The position numbers and the translations under genes were made by a program. Positions 8,110 through 17,875 of a stretch of 64,000 nt of DNA are shown in pieces; positions within the stretch are counted from its first letter, which is position 1; every line of letters begins with the position of its first letter. This DNA is from Paenibacillaceae bacterium. Lineage in GTDB: Bacteria > Bacillota > Bacilli > Paenibacillales > CANHGK01. The notes beneath the pieces were generated by a model. That model saw only the letters and a program-made list of their open reading frames with translations. It was not told the origin of the DNA and ran no database searches. The DNA lies in NCBI GenBank assembly GCA_947460235.1, contig CANHGK010000009.1, positions 41,809 through 105,808 of the forward strand, read 5' to 3'.

Positions 8110-11024
8110 GATGAAGCGCCCCCTTTGGTGGCTAGCCAATTTCGGATCTGTAGAACCATTTCGCTCGTGTTCATTTTCGCGATCGAGGGGCTAGGTAATG
8201 AATTCAAAAAGTATTTACCATATCGGGTATGCTCAACCCGCGTATCATATAAAATTACGATACCATGATCTTTTGCTGAACGTACCAATCGACCAAAGCC
8301 TTGCTTAAAACGAATAACCGCTTGTGGTACTGAATAGGACATAAACGCATTTTTATGTTGTCTTTCTAAGAACTCTGACTTTGCCTCCACAATCGGATGA
8401 GTTGGCGGTTGGAATGGTAACTTCACAATTGCTAAACACGTCAATGAGTCTCCAGGTATATCGACACCTTCCCAAAAACTACTTGTGCCTAGTAATACAG
8501 CTCGATCATGATCTTTGAACCAACGTGTCAATTTTGTACGATTGTTTGTATCCACGCCTTGTCCGATCAACTGAATGTTTTGTTGTGTTAACATACTTTT
8601 TAGTGGACCATATACACTCCGCAACATCTTATAAGACGTAAATAAAACAAGCATACGCCCCTTCGTTTCTGTGGCCACCTCTGCAAGCGAATGGATTAAT
8701 TGTTGGATAAACTGCGTTTCATTCGATGACCCGCGTAACATTGGAAAATCAACAGGAATACATACGAGTGCTTGTTTCTTGTATTCGAAAGGTGACGGCA
8801 ATACAACTGCTTTCACTTTATCTGTATCTGGTTTCGGTAACCCAAGCGGTGCACAAAAATGTTCAAATCCGCTAGAAACTGATAAAGTTGCTGACGTCAT
8901 CACAACGCTATCTTTTGCCTTAAACATTAAATCTTGGAGTGCCCCGCTCACATCGACCGGCATCATAAACAAATGAATAGAACGACTTGCGTACTGTGGA
9001 TTCGCTTCAATCCAATATATCGCATTTCCATCGGACAATTGTGCAAATACATTTAATCCATCACGCAAGCGCATAAACTGTTTAATCGTCCCGCTCAGAT
9101 CTGTCAATATACCTTGAATATCAAACGATATGGCTGATTCATCTTCGAGCATTTCACTCATTAATGTTTCGAGTGTGCGAATTGCAACTCCCCACTGATC
9201 GTAAACAGAATTCACGAGCACTTGAAATTCATTCCAACGGCCAGGTGGCCGCTCCGGACGAAGACGAACTTGAAGTTGCGGCAACTCTGCATTGGAATCC
9301 ATACGCGTACGACTCAACAATGCATATAACCATTCACAACATTGATCCCACGCTTCTTTTTGCATGACCCAATCACCGCACCAAGAATCCAACCTTGCAA
9401 CCCATTCGCTTTTTTGCGGATGCATTCCGCGAAGTAACGCATGTTTTAGTTGACCGACTTGTCCATTACGTCCGTCTTTATATAAACGGTACATCCTAGC
9501 CAAGATCGAAAAATACGTGATCTCCAACCCGAGATGCCTACTCGCAACATCCTCAAAATGATGGGCTTCATCGATCACAACATGTTGATATGCCGGTAAC
9601 AATCGATGATCTGTCATAAAATCAGTCATTAACAAAGAATGATTAGTGATAACGACGTCAGCTTTTTGCGCATGAGCCTTCGCCCGATGATAGAAGCATT
9701 TACGGAACCAAGGACACGCGCGGTTCAAACATGAATCACTATCACTTGCGACTGTCTGCCAAAATTCGTTGCCACGGTTGCCCCAGTTAATTTCTTCTTC
9801 ATCTCCAAATTTCGTTTCACTGAGCCACACCAGCATTTGTGCTGCAGCAACTGCATCGTCTTTCATGGATTCAAAATCATTTGTGTTTATTTTTTGTTCG
9901 AATTTGCGTAAACATAAATAATGATTGCGTCCCTTTAACACCGCTGCATCAAACGAAAGAGGAAATACAGATTGCAGAAAAGGTACATCTCTTTGGCGAA
10001 GTTGTTCCTGTAGTTGAACGGTATGTGTACTGACGATGACTTTTTGCTTAGTAAGTAAACCGAAAAATAAACCCGGTATCAAATAAGCAAGCGATTTCCC
10101 CGTACCGGTTCCGGCCTCAATGACGAGATGACGGTTATTGCGAAACGATTCCCACACTTCATGGATCATTTGACGCTGAGATGGCCGTTCTTCAAAATCA
10201 TCTAACTGCAATCTCACTTGCTTATATAACGATTCCAAAAACGGATCAAATGGTTCTTCGTTTAAAAGTAAAGGTTCTGTTTCTTCCTCATTCTCATCGC
10301 GATCCGTGGGTGTGACCCAATCATCAACATTTAATACAAATTGGCGATATGTACGTACGTTTTGCGCGGATTCCGGCGTCACGGCACCATCTGCTACCGC
10401 ATCCAATTTTGATTCGATCACCAATTCAAAAAACCATGACATATCCGCACCATTTGTCACAGCATTCGCTCTCAAAATGGACACTACATCACGAATTCGT
10501 TGCACCAGTAATAAAGGCATCGACTCCAGTCGCGCCAAACAATGCAACCATACAATCGCGGTTGCTTCTGCGTCTGCATCAGCTCGGTGTGCTTGTACGA
10601 GCGGAATTCCAAATTGCTCGCATATCATACCTAATTGATAAGACGTTAAACTCGGAAATAACATTCGAGTAAAATCCAATGTATCTAAAACTCGACCTAC
10701 AAACGGATCAAGTCCAACTTGTTCAAATGAACGTTGTAAAAATCCAAGATCAAATCCAATATTATGACCAATTAGCACAGTATCTTCGAGCATCGGTCTA
10801 ATTTCTTCACAAACCGTTAGCAAATCTGGTGCATATTGTACCAGATCATTCGTAATTCCGGTAAGTTGTTGAATAAATGCAGGAATTGAATGGTTTGGTT
10901 TAATAAATGAACTATAAGTAGAAGTCACCTGACCGCCTTCAACGATCGCCAATCCGACTTGGATCATTTCGTCATTGGCACCTGACCCAGTGGTTTCCAC
11001 GTCGACCACAGCAAAGCGGATCAT
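8106..11024 (-). CDS. dinG: DinG-family helicase with N-terminal DEDDh exonuclease domain
   Basis: A superfamily 2 XPD-like protein. Residues ~1-170 are a 3'-5' exonuclease domain (DVETTG, HNIGFDLGFL, HRADADAEAT). The helicase part has Walker A EAGTGTGKS, DEAH in VIDEAHHFED and motif VI QGFGRLVRS. Four cysteines (YLCLRKF, then C-x4-C-x5-C in CLNRACPWFRKC) match the spacing of the iron-sulfur ligands of E. coli DinG. The ORF track starts 31 codons early; the ATG at 11024 has AAGGAG upstream and begins MIRFAVVDVETTG, giving 972 residues. It lies after panBCD as in B. subtilis and overlaps rex. Confidence 0.92.
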   Translation of the reverse strand: MIRFAVVDVETTGSGANDEMIQVGLAIVEGGQVTSTYSSFIKPNHSIPAFIQQLTGITNDLVQYAPDLLTVCEEIRPMLEDTVLIGHNIGFDLGFLQRSFEQVGLDPFVGRVLDTLDFTRMLFPSLTSYQLGMICEQFGIPLVQAHRADADAEATAIVWLHCLARLESMPLLLVQRIRDVVSILRANAVTNGADMSWFFELVIESKLDAVADGAVTPESAQNVRTYRQFVLNVDDWVTPTDRDENEEETEPLLLNEEPFDPFLESLYKQVRLQLDDFEERPSQRQMIHEVWESFRNNRHLVIEAGTGTGKSLAYLIPGLFFGLLTKQKVIVSTHTVQLQEQLRQRDVPFLQSVFPLSFDAAVLKGRNHYLCLRKFEQKINTNDFESMKDDAVAAAQMLVWLSETKFGDEEEINWGNRGNEFWQTVASDSDSCLNRACPWFRKCFYHRAKAHAQKADVVITNHSLLMTDFMTDHRLLPAYQHVVIDEAHHFEDVASRHLGLEITYFSILARMYRLYKDGRNGQVGQLKHALLRGMHPQKSEWVARLDSWCGDWVMQKEAWDQCCEWLYALLSRTRMDSNAELPQLQVRLRPERPPGRWNEFQVLVNSVYDQWGVAIRTLETLMSEMLEDESAISFDIQGILTDLSGTIKQFMRLRDGLNVFAQLSDGNAIYWIEANPQYASRSIHLFMMPVDVSGALQDLMFKAKDSVVMTSATLSVSSGFEHFCAPLGLPKPDTDKVKAVVLPSPFEYKKQALVCIPVDFPMLRGSSNETQFIQQLIHSLAEVATETKGRMLVLFTSYKMLRSVYGPLKSMLTQQNIQLIGQGVDTNNRTKLTRWFKDHDRAVLLGTSSFWEGVDIPGDSLTCLAIVKLPFQPPTHPIVEAKSEFLERQHKNAFMSYSVPQAVIRFKQGFGRLVRSAKDHGIVILYDTRVEHTRYGKYFLNSLPSPSIAKMNTSEMVLQIRNWLATKGGASS

Positions 11025-11046
11025 ATCATCAACGCTCCTTTCAATG

Positions 11047-11442
11047 CTATGATTTAGACGGCCAAACCGTACCATGCGGTTCTTCGGTGTCTTCTTTCCA
11101 AATCTGATTACATTCATCTAAAATTGCAATTTTGGGTTCATACGCGCGGGCATCCGTTTCACTCATCATTACATAGGAAATAATGATCACGACATCGCCT
11201 GGATGGGCCAATCTTGCTGCCGCGCCATTCAAACAAATCACGCCACTTCCCTTCGCTCCGGGGATGACATATGTTTCAAAGCGTGCGCCGTTATTGTTAT
11301 TTACGACATGAACTTGTTCATTTGGAAGCAAATCCGCCGCTTCCATCAAAGCGGTGTCAATTGTAATGCTGCCAACGTAATTCAAATTTGCTTCAGTTAC
11401 CGTCGCGCGGTGAATTTTTGATTTCATCATCGTTCTAAACAT
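11047..11442 (-). CDS. panD: Aspartate 1-decarboxylase PanD
   Basis: Makes beta-alanine from aspartate for pantothenate. A pyruvoyl enzyme: the self-cleavage site is Gly24-Ser25 in NYVGSITID, at the standard position when the ATG at 11442 (MFRTMMKSK) is used. That start has AAAGGAAG upstream and overlaps the panC stop by eight bases, so panC and panD are coupled. The ORF track's 14 extra N-terminal residues are not expected. Length is 131 residues. Confidence 0.96.
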   Translation of the reverse strand: MFRTMMKSKIHRATVTEANLNYVGSITIDTALMEAADLLPNEQVHVVNNNNGARFETYVIPGAKGSGVICLNGAAARLAHPGDVVIIISYVMMSETDARAYEPKIAILDECNQIWKEDTEEPHGTVWPSKS

Positions 11443-12331
11443 CGATTTCACTTCCTTTATCTGAACCAATAAGCAAATTATCAATTAATCGGGTACGTCC
11501 AAAACGCACCGCGAGTGCAAGCAAAATCATATCTTTTGTATCATATTTAATCAAGTAATCAGCAAATACCGGATGTAGTGATGGGTAATGCCGCACCTCA
11601 ACATAATCAATGACCGCATCCGTCTGATTAGAAATCATATCTTCTGCAAGTGCGCGGATATCCAAAGCTGGGATGCCTTGTCTTTGTTCAATTAGTATAT
11701 GTTGAACCTCTCGCAAAGCGCTGGACAAAATAAGTGCCTGAGTCCGTTCTTCGTTCGTTAAATATACATTTCGAGAACTCATTGCAAGTCCATCTTTTTC
11801 TCGAATAATTGGACAACGAACAATTTCCACAGGAATATTCAAATCGTTCACTAATTGCTCAATCACCGCAACTTGTTGAGCATCTTTCATCCCAAAACAA
11901 GCAAAATCGGGTTGAACAATATTAAATAATTTCACGACGACAAACGCTACCCCATCAAAATGTCCAGGACGCGATGCCCCGCATAATGATTCACTAACGG
12001 ATCGAACTTGAATGCTCGTCATTGGCTTCGCCGGATACATTTCATCTGCCGAAGGTAAAAACACCGCATTTGCGCCTGCTTGTTGAGCCATTTGCAAATC
12101 ACGAGCTTCATCACGAGGATACACAGAAAAATCTTCGTTAATACCGAATTGTAACGGGTTTACAAATATACTCACAATAACATAATCAGCACGACTTAAC
12201 GCCTCTGCGATTAAAGAAACATGTCCGTCATGTAAATACCCCATCGTCGGAACAAATCCGACTTTTTTTTGTTGAGCGCGTAATTTAGCTCGCCAAGCGT
12301 TTACTTCGCGAATCGTGCGTAATACGTGCAC
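11435..12331 (-). CDS. panC: Pantothenate synthetase PanC
   Basis: ATP-dependent ligation of pantoate and beta-alanine. It carries the nucleotidyltransferase motif [10 protein letters not shown] near residue 30 and the late motif MSSRNVYL. The start is GTG with GGGGAGG upstream. At 298 residues it is a little longer than the typical ~285. It is the middle gene of panBCD. Confidence 0.95.
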   Translation of the reverse strand: MHVLRTIREVNAWRAKLRAQQKKVGFVPTMGYLHDGHVSLIAEALSRADYVIVSIFVNPLQFGINEDFSVYPRDEARDLQMAQQAGANAVFLPSADEMYPAKPMTSIQVRSVSESLCGASRPGHFDGVAFVVVKLFNIVQPDFACFGMKDAQQVAVIEQLVNDLNIPVEIVRCPIIREKDGLAMSSRNVYLTNEERTQALILSSALREVQHILIEQRQGIPALDIRALAEDMISNQTDAVIDYVEVRHYPSLHPVFADYLIKYDTKDMILLALAVRFGRTRLIDNLLIGSDKGSEIDV

Positions 12332-12365
12332 GGATGTTCCTCCCCGTTCTCAAAACGTTCTTTAA

Positions 12366-13235
12366 TTAAATTCGCTCACTCGTTTCAGGATTTACTGTAT
12401 GTGCGTCAAGTTGTGTTTTCGTTTGATCATCCATCCCGAACACATGACTTGCATCAGGAAAATCCTTGGATTTGACCTCTTGGACATATTGTCTAATCGC
12501 CACAGTAATTTGATCCCCAATCGAAGCGTACGCTTTCACAAATTTCGGTTTTACGGGAGACGCATATTGCAATAAATCATGATATACAAGCACTTGTCCA
12601 TCGCATAACCTACCAGCACCAATTCCGATCACAGGAACAGAAATCAATTCAGTCAATTTTGCGGCCAGAGGTTCAGGGATCAATTCAAGCACAATTGCAA
12701 ACACCCCCGCTTGAACGAGCGCTTGTGCATCTTCGAGCATCTTTTTTGCTGCATCGAATTCACGACCTTGCACACGATATCCACCAACTTGATGAACCGA
12801 TTGCGGTGTGAGTCCAAGATGTCCCATGACCGGAATACCAGCTTGAACACAAGCTTGCACCATTGGGACAATTTCGGCGCCACCTTCCATTTTAACTGCC
12901 TTTGCGCCCGCCTCTTGCATTAGACGGCCCGCATTTTTGAGTGTGTCCTTACGGTCACCATGGTAGGTAAGAAACGGAAGATCTGCAACAACTAGTGCTT
13001 GTTTCGCCGCACGTGATACCGCCTTCGTATGGTGTACCATATCGTCTATCGTAACAGGGATCGTGGAGTCATAACCAAGCACCACCATGCCAAGTGAATC
13101 ACCGACTAATAAAATATCCGCTCCAGCTTCTTCCGCTAATTTTGCCGCAGGAAAATCATACGCAGTAATCATTGCGATCGGTTCTTTCCCTTTCATATGC
13201 CTGATTTGATGTGTCGTCATTGCACGTGGTTGCAT
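12366..13235 (-). CDS. panB: 3-methyl-2-oxobutanoate hydroxymethyltransferase PanB
   Basis: First committed step of pantothenate synthesis, forming ketopantoate with methylene-tetrahydrofolate. It contains the ITAYDFPAAKLAEEAG start region, the metal-site segment LVGDSLGMV, and LIPEPLAAKLT with the catalytic Glu. The ORF track starts 38 codons early, inside the leader RNA; the ATG at 13235 has AAAGGGGTGA upstream and gives 289 residues. Confidence 0.95.
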   Translation of the reverse strand: MQPRAMTTHQIRHMKGKEPIAMITAYDFPAAKLAEEAGADILLVGDSLGMVVLGYDSTIPVTIDDMVHHTKAVSRAAKQALVVADLPFLTYHGDRKDTLKNAGRLMQEAGAKAVKMEGGAEIVPMVQACVQAGIPVMGHLGLTPQSVHQVGGYRVQGREFDAAKKMLEDAQALVQAGVFAIVLELIPEPLAAKLTELISVPVIGIGAGRLCDGQVLVYHDLLQYASPVKPKFVKAYASIGDQITVAIRQYVQEVKSKDFPDASHVFGMDDQTKTQLDAHTVNPETSERI

Positions 13236-13254
13236 GGAAATCACCCCTTTAATG

Positions 13255-13272
13255 TTGAGAAAATTTTCACAA
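13255..13272. promoter_or_regulatory. Rex-operator-like palindrome upstream of panB
   Basis: TTGAGAAAATTTTCACAA matches the Rex consensus TTGTGAANNNNTTCACAA at 13 of 14 specified positions. It lies between the leader terminator and the panB ribosome site, inside the transcribed leader, where bound protein could act as a roadblock. The rex gene lies at the far end of the same cluster. Confidence 0.5.
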
Positions 13273-13301
13273 ATAAACCCCTTAGCCGATTGGCTAAGAG
13301 G
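13273..13301 (-). terminator. Terminator/attenuator hairpin in the panB leader
   Basis: A 10-bp stem CCTCTTAGCC/GGCTAAGGGG (one G-T pair) with a 4-base loop, followed by TTTATTT on the minus strand. It lies about 40 bases before the panB start, so it either attenuates panBCD or ends birA read-through. Confidence 0.65.
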
Positions 13302-13390
13302 CGAAATTTCACGCATCTTCACGCCGTCTCGGTCCACTGATGGATCCAAGCAGGATCAGGTCGTATACGTCCGATCTTTTGAATGAGTTT

Positions 13391-13420
13391 ATTATAACAA
13401 AGATTGAATCACATTTGCAC
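13391..13420 (-). promoter_or_regulatory. Possible promoter of the panB leader
   Basis: A perfect TATAAT (13391-13396) sits 31 bases after the birA stop on the minus strand. The -35 region (TGCAAA or GTGCAA at 17-18 bases) is weak. Confidence 0.4.
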
Positions 13421-13426
13421 CTATGA

Positions 13427-14245
13427 TCATTCCCAAGCGATTAAGGAACCATTCGGTTCAATCCAAAAACGTGAGCCGTTTTCTTTTTCAATAAGTAACC
13501 GCATTGAAGTATCAAGGTCAAGCGGCGTTGCCATCACAATTCCTTCTCGCGTACGAAATGGTAAGTTGATTGGCATCCGCGGCATCGATTGTTTTATATA
13601 GTGTCTCATTGCTTCTACATCTACGTTCGCGCTCGCATAAAACCGATTCATCACCTTCATCAATTCTTCATGACATGCCGCTAGAAGTACTTCTCGTTGC
13701 GGAGGCTCTACGCCAAGACGAACCCAAGATGTTGTTTTATCACGCATTTCCATAGGGAAATCTGATGCTTGATGATGAATACTAATACCAACTCCGATAA
13801 TTGCATATTCAACTTCATGATGATTTAGTAAGGAGTCAACGAGAATACCACCAATTTTTCGGTTGCCAACAAACAGATCATTAGGCCATTTCAAGATCAA
13901 CGATAATCTAGTTGATTCTTTCGCTAGTGTACGGATTGCTCCGCATAATGCCGCTGCTGCGATCATTTGCATCCATGGCATCCATTGCGAACATGCATCC
14001 GGACGAACAATCCAACTTACATATAATCCATGTTCCGAGGGCGATTGCCATACCCGACCATCACGACCGCGTCCACTTGTTTGTTCATCTGCTCCAACAA
14101 ATGTACCATGTGGTGCACCTCGCTTGGCAAGCTCAATCGCTCGTTCTTGTGTCGAATTAATTGTTGCATGCCATTCCCATTGTCTTGGCCGGATCCACGA
14201 TAGAAACGATGAGTTAATCCAATCTTCATTAATGTGCATGGCCAT
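13427..14245 (-). CDS. birA: Biotin--protein ligase lacking the DNA-binding domain
   Basis: Attaches biotin to the acetyl-CoA carboxylase carrier protein. The catalytic loop SGRGRDGRVWQSP and the KWPNDLFVG segment are present. At about 272 residues it lacks the ~60-residue N-terminal winged helix of B. subtilis and E. coli BirA, so it should be an enzyme only, not a biotin-operon repressor. The start is ambiguous: the ORF track uses GTG at 14260, but GGGGTGA sits best for the ATG at 14245. Both overlap the cca end, as in the B. subtilis cca-birA order. Confidence 0.9.
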   Translation of the reverse strand: MAMHINEDWINSSFLSWIRPRQWEWHATINSTQERAIELAKRGAPHGTFVGADEQTSGRGRDGRVWQSPSEHGLYVSWIVRPDACSQWMPWMQMIAAAALCGAIRTLAKESTRLSLILKWPNDLFVGNRKIGGILVDSLLNHHEVEYAIIGVGISIHHQASDFPMEMRDKTTSWVRLGVEPPQREVLLAACHEELMKVMNRFYASANVDVEAMRHYIKQSMPRMPINLPFRTREGIVMATPLDLDTSMRLLIEKENGSRFWIEPNGSLIAWE

Positions 14246-15578
14246 CGTCTGCTGATTCACCCCATGTTAATTGAATATATGATTCAAGCACATCGAGATG
14301 ATTTGGTATTTCACCGATTGCTGTTACGTCAATTAAATGATTGATCACTTCTGATAGCCAAGGTCCTGGTGTTTTCTTTAAAATTTGCATTACTTGATGT
14401 CCGGAAATCGCAAGTTCACGTGCATTTGTAACCTTAACTTCTTCATCCCAAACTTTGGACGACGATATCACGAATTCGATTCTGGAACAATCTAATAATT
14501 CAATTGAAAAGGGCCCATAAAATGATTCGCTATTCATACGATGAAATATTTGAATCATCTCAAGAACTGCGCACATACAAACCCGTTCATATTTTACAAT
14601 TCCACGTTTCCATTGTAGTTTAACTGCATCCTCTTCATGTAGATGATTACAGATAAATTCATACCATTCCAAAAATGCCTGCAATGACTTTACTATATCA
14701 TTTGCTTGATGTTTCGAACATGTCATTCGTTGCAATTGCGTTCGTAGAACACCCGGAGAAAGTTCACTCGCCCACGCCCAAATCCCCCAACGTCCTAAAC
14801 CAATCGGCATTTGATCAATCCAGCTCGTAATGATCCGAATTCGTTCATTCCATACAAACCGGTACGCCAGCTCATTACGTGTTCGCTTCAACATCCCACT
14901 GTCTGCTAACAATTGGATCGCCAATCCTGCTTCTTTACTTTGAAGCATTAATTCCCATTCTGTGCGAACTCGTTCCATTGCAATATGCTCCATCAAAGGT
15001 GCAAGCATAAGTGCCGCTTTCCAGGTATCATCTTCGATACGAAAACGGAACCGTGCGGCAAAACGAATAGCTCGCATCATCCGAAGCGCATCTTCTTCAA
15101 ACCGCTCATGTGCATTTCCAACACAGCGTATGATGCCACGTTTAATATCTTCAAGTCCATCATAGGGATCAATCAACTGAGCATCCACATCAAGCGCCAT
15201 TGCATTGATTGTAAAATCTCTTCTCAATAAATCTTCATGTAATTCATCAACAAACTGAACCGTTTTTGGGTGACGATGATTAACATACTCATTTTCTTTT
15301 CGAAACGTTGTTACTTCATAGGAAAATTGTTTGTACAATACGGTGACGGTACCATGCTGCAAACCAGTCGGAATCACTTTATCAAACAATTCAAGCACCG
15401 TTTCCGGTGCCGCTGAAGTTGCAATATCAATATCTTTAACCTGCACGTTCATTAATCGATCGCGAACACATCCGCCGACCATGAATGCCCGGTGTCCTTT
15501 TCCTAGTAATACTTGCATTACATGCAGAGCACCTTGCTCCATTAATTCTACCCAATGGGAATCTAAATGATTGCTCAT
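14229..15578 (-). CDS. cca: CCA tRNA nucleotidyltransferase
   Basis: Adds or repairs the 3' CCA end of tRNAs. A class II nucleotidyltransferase head is clear: FMVGGCVRD and the metal-binding DxD in KDIDIATSA, then RRDFTINAMA and the tRNA-binding region. Length is 449 residues. The start overlaps the bshA stop as ATGA with GGGAG upstream. The C-terminal half is divergent. Confidence 0.93.
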   Translation of the reverse strand: MSNHLDSHWVELMEQGALHVMQVLLGKGHRAFMVGGCVRDRLMNVQVKDIDIATSAAPETVLELFDKVIPTGLQHGTVTVLYKQFSYEVTTFRKENEYVNHRHPKTVQFVDELHEDLLRRDFTINAMALDVDAQLIDPYDGLEDIKRGIIRCVGNAHERFEEDALRMMRAIRFAARFRFRIEDDTWKAALMLAPLMEHIAMERVRTEWELMLQSKEAGLAIQLLADSGMLKRTRNELAYRFVWNERIRIITSWIDQMPIGLGRWGIWAWASELSPGVLRTQLQRMTCSKHQANDIVKSLQAFLEWYEFICNHLHEEDAVKLQWKRGIVKYERVCMCAVLEMIQIFHRMNSESFYGPFSIELLDCSRIEFVISSSKVWDEEVKVTNARELAISGHQVMQILKKTPGPWLSEVINHLIDVTAIGEIPNHLDVLESYIQLTWGESADDGHAH

Positions 15579-16708
15579 ATTTGAAAATCTCCCTGAACAA
15601 CTTGCCTATATAATTGCTCATATTCCGAAGCAATTTTATGAGCATTAAATACTGTAGTAGCACGTTCGACTGCAAGTTCCGAGAATCGCTGACGAATATT
15701 TTGATGAGTAATTAATTCACGCGTATAACGAGTTAATTCATCCAAATCACCGAGTTCTGTTAAAAATCCAGTTTTGCCATGAACAACAACTTCAGGAATT
15801 CCGCCAACATTTGTACCGACGACAGGAACACCACATGCCATTGCCTCAAGTGCAACCAATCCAAATGATTCTTTTTCCGAAGGTAATAATAATACATCTG
15901 CCATGGCAATAATTTCAGACACGTCATCTTGCTTTCCCAAGAAAATGACGTCTTCAAGCAAACCTCTTTCCATAACTGCGTTAGTCAGTTTGGACAATTC
16001 AGGTCCTTCCCCAACAAACAATAATTTAAGTGGCCGTTCTTTGCGAATTCGCTCAAACACTTCAAGAACATCATGCGTCCGTTTTACCGGGCGATAATTA
16101 GATACATGCATTAAAATTGGTTCATCATTTCTCGCAAATTCTCGACGAAGCGATTCATTTACGCGTGGATAATAATATCGGTTATCAATAAAATTATAGA
16201 CACGATGAATCGGTCGTTTTGTGCCAAATTGTTCAATCGTTTCACGTATTAAATCATCCGAAACTGCAGTTACGGCATCACTTTGATTGATCGCAAGTTT
16301 AATCATGTCTCTTAGTGATTCATCTTGTGCAAGTACTGTTATATCCGTTCCATGTAACGTTGTAATCAATTTTAATTGCGGACCAACCAATTGTTTAGCA
16401 AGCCAAGCACATATCGCAAATGGAATCGCATAATGTACATGCAATACATCCAAATGCTGTGTCTTTGCTACATGTGCGATTTTACTTGCGAGTGAGATAT
16501 CATAAGGCGGATACTTAAAAACATAATAATCACTTACTTCAACCTCATGATAAAAGATATTCCGATAAAACTTACCGAGTCGAAACGGCATGCCAAATGA
16601 AATCATATGTACTTGGTGCCCCCGCTCAGCCATCATTTTTGCTAGTTCGGACGCCACAACGCCTGAACCACCAAGTGACGGGTAACAACAAATCCCGATT
16701 TTTAACAT
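15575..16708 (-). CDS. bshA: N-acetyl-alpha-D-glucosaminyl L-malate synthase BshA
   Basis: Glycosyltransferase family 4 enzyme for the first step of bacillithiol synthesis, joining UDP-GlcNAc and malate. It begins MLKIGICCYPSLGGSGVVASELA; the C-terminal PSEKESFGLVALEAMACGVPVVGT is the nucleotide-sugar site. The ORF track starts seven codons early; GGGAGGT lies right before the ATG at 16708. It follows bshB1, so the first two bacillithiol steps are adjacent. Confidence 0.94.
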   Translation of the reverse strand: MLKIGICCYPSLGGSGVVASELAKMMAERGHQVHMISFGMPFRLGKFYRNIFYHEVEVSDYYVFKYPPYDISLASKIAHVAKTQHLDVLHVHYAIPFAICAWLAKQLVGPQLKLITTLHGTDITVLAQDESLRDMIKLAINQSDAVTAVSDDLIRETIEQFGTKRPIHRVYNFIDNRYYYPRVNESLRREFARNDEPILMHVSNYRPVKRTHDVLEVFERIRKERPLKLLFVGEGPELSKLTNAVMERGLLEDVIFLGKQDDVSEIIAMADVLLLPSEKESFGLVALEAMACGVPVVGTNVGGIPEVVVHGKTGFLTELGDLDELTRYTRELITHQNIRQRFSELAVERATTVFNAHKIASEYEQLYRQVVQGDFQI

Positions 16709-16729
16709 ACCGCACCTCCCATTACTCAT

Positions 16730-17440
16730 TTAAAAATCAAATATGATCATTGGGTCGTTCGTTGTAAACGCTTCTGCGTGCGTCACACCAATCCGATATC
16801 CCCATAACTGATCACGTGATTCTACTTGCTCCAAAAATTTCTGATTAATCGGAGTACTTACACGATCCACACCATCGTTAACTGAAACAGGTGTGAATTG
16901 AGTTGCATAACAACGAAGTGCTTCACGTTTTGTATCGTAGGAAGACGTTACATCAATAAAAAACTTTGGATCATTCCATTGGTGGATATGGTACTGCCAG
17001 ACTGCATCAACCGTCCAGACTGGAATTTCAGGCATCACTTTCCGTAATCGGGCATTTAATACAGCTTCTGCAACCAACTCAGATGTGCGTACGTGGTCAG
17101 GATGACGATCCGTATTCACAGGACAAAAAATAATTTTCGGTTGAGCATCGCGAATGACACGAGTAATTGCATCAATATGTTCTCGTGTACCATACAACCC
17201 TCGATCAGGCAAACCTAAATTCAATCGTTTTTCGATACCAAGCACACTTGCCGCCGCGGTCGCTTCATATTGACGAGTTACAGGATCACCATTTGAAGAC
17301 ATTTCTGCAAGCGTCAGATCGCAAATAACAATTTTCTTCCCTAACATTGCAAAGCGGGCAATCGTCCCACCCATACCAATCTCAGCATCGTCCGGATGCG
17401 CACCAAAAATCAACCAATCCACGCCTTGGCGTTCACTCAT
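16730..17440 (-). CDS. bshB1: Bacillithiol synthesis deacetylase BshB1
   Basis: A zinc-dependent LmbE-type deacetylase that converts GlcNAc-malate to GlcN-malate. The metal motif AHPDD is near residue 15 and the second His motif HPDH near residue 112. The start overlaps mgsA as ATGA with AGGTGA upstream. Length of 236 residues fits the family. Confidence 0.94.
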   Translation of the reverse strand: MSERQGVDWLIFGAHPDDAEIGMGGTIARFAMLGKKIVICDLTLAEMSSNGDPVTRQYEATAAASVLGIEKRLNLGLPDRGLYGTREHIDAITRVIRDAQPKIIFCPVNTDRHPDHVRTSELVAEAVLNARLRKVMPEIPVWTVDAVWQYHIHQWNDPKFFIDVTSSYDTKREALRCYATQFTPVSVNDGVDRVSTPINQKFLEQVESRDQLWGYRIGVTHAEAFTTNDPMIIFDF

Positions 17441-17850
17441 GCTTGTTCACCTCGCTGAATGACTTCACGCCATTTTAAATCCCCACGTTCAAAAGATTTA
17501 ATTAACATTTCAGCAGTTGCAATATTTGTTGCAAGTGGGACCCCATATACATCACAAAGCCGAAGCAATGCGATAATATCTGGTTCATGTGGTTGCGCGG
17601 TAAGCGGATCACGAAAAAAGAGCACCATATCCATGTCATTCGTAGCAATCATTGCCCCAATTTGTTGATCCCCGCCAAGCGGTCCCGATCGAAAGCAATG
17701 AATCTGTAATGCTGTTTGTTGCATAATTCGCGTGCCTGTAGTACCCGTCGCATACAACTTACAATGTTTTAAAACTTGTTCATATGCAATTGCAAAATTG
17801 ACCATTTGATCCTTTTTACGATCATGTGCGATTAGTGCGACATTAAACAT
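17437..17850 (-). CDS. mgsA: Methylglyoxal synthase MgsA
   Basis: Converts dihydroxyacetone phosphate to methylglyoxal, a phosphate-release bypass of lower glycolysis. It has [10 protein letters not shown] at the N-terminus, the phosphate loop [16 protein letters not shown] and the catalytic Asp in [14 protein letters not shown]. At 137 residues it is full length. It lies between dapB and bshB1 as in B. subtilis; bacillithiol helps detoxify methylglyoxal, so the neighbourhood makes sense. Confidence 0.95.
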   Translation of the reverse strand: MFNVALIAHDRKKDQMVNFAIAYEQVLKHCKLYATGTTGTRIMQQTALQIHCFRSGPLGGDQQIGAMIATNDMDMVLFFRDPLTAQPHEPDIIALLRLCDVYGVPLATNIATAEMLIKSFERGDLKWREVIQRGEQA

Positions 17851-17875
17851 GTGTAACCCTCCGTGACGGTTTCAA

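Larger units (their letters stand above)
13236..13384 (-). ncRNA. Structured 5' leader of panBCD (possible pan-type RNA element)
   Basis: Between a TATAAT box and panB lie about 149 transcribed bases with several competing hairpins. GATCGG...CCTGATC and CTGATCC...GGATCCATCAG cannot form together because they share GATC. A later GGCG...CGCC stem overlaps the first two C residues of the terminator stem, an arrangement expected for an antiterminator. A 'pan' RNA motif is known upstream of pantothenate operons in several phyla, including Firmicutes. I cannot confirm the consensus by eye, so the assignment is tentative. Confidence 0.5.

Noticed and set aside
13236-13349. N-terminal extension of PanB in the ORF track
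   Set aside because: It covers the leader hairpin and operator; the internal ATG has a strong ribosome site and the family length.
13236-13420. T-box riboswitch upstream of panB
   Set aside because: The conserved AGGGTGGNACCGCG antiterminator sequence is absent.
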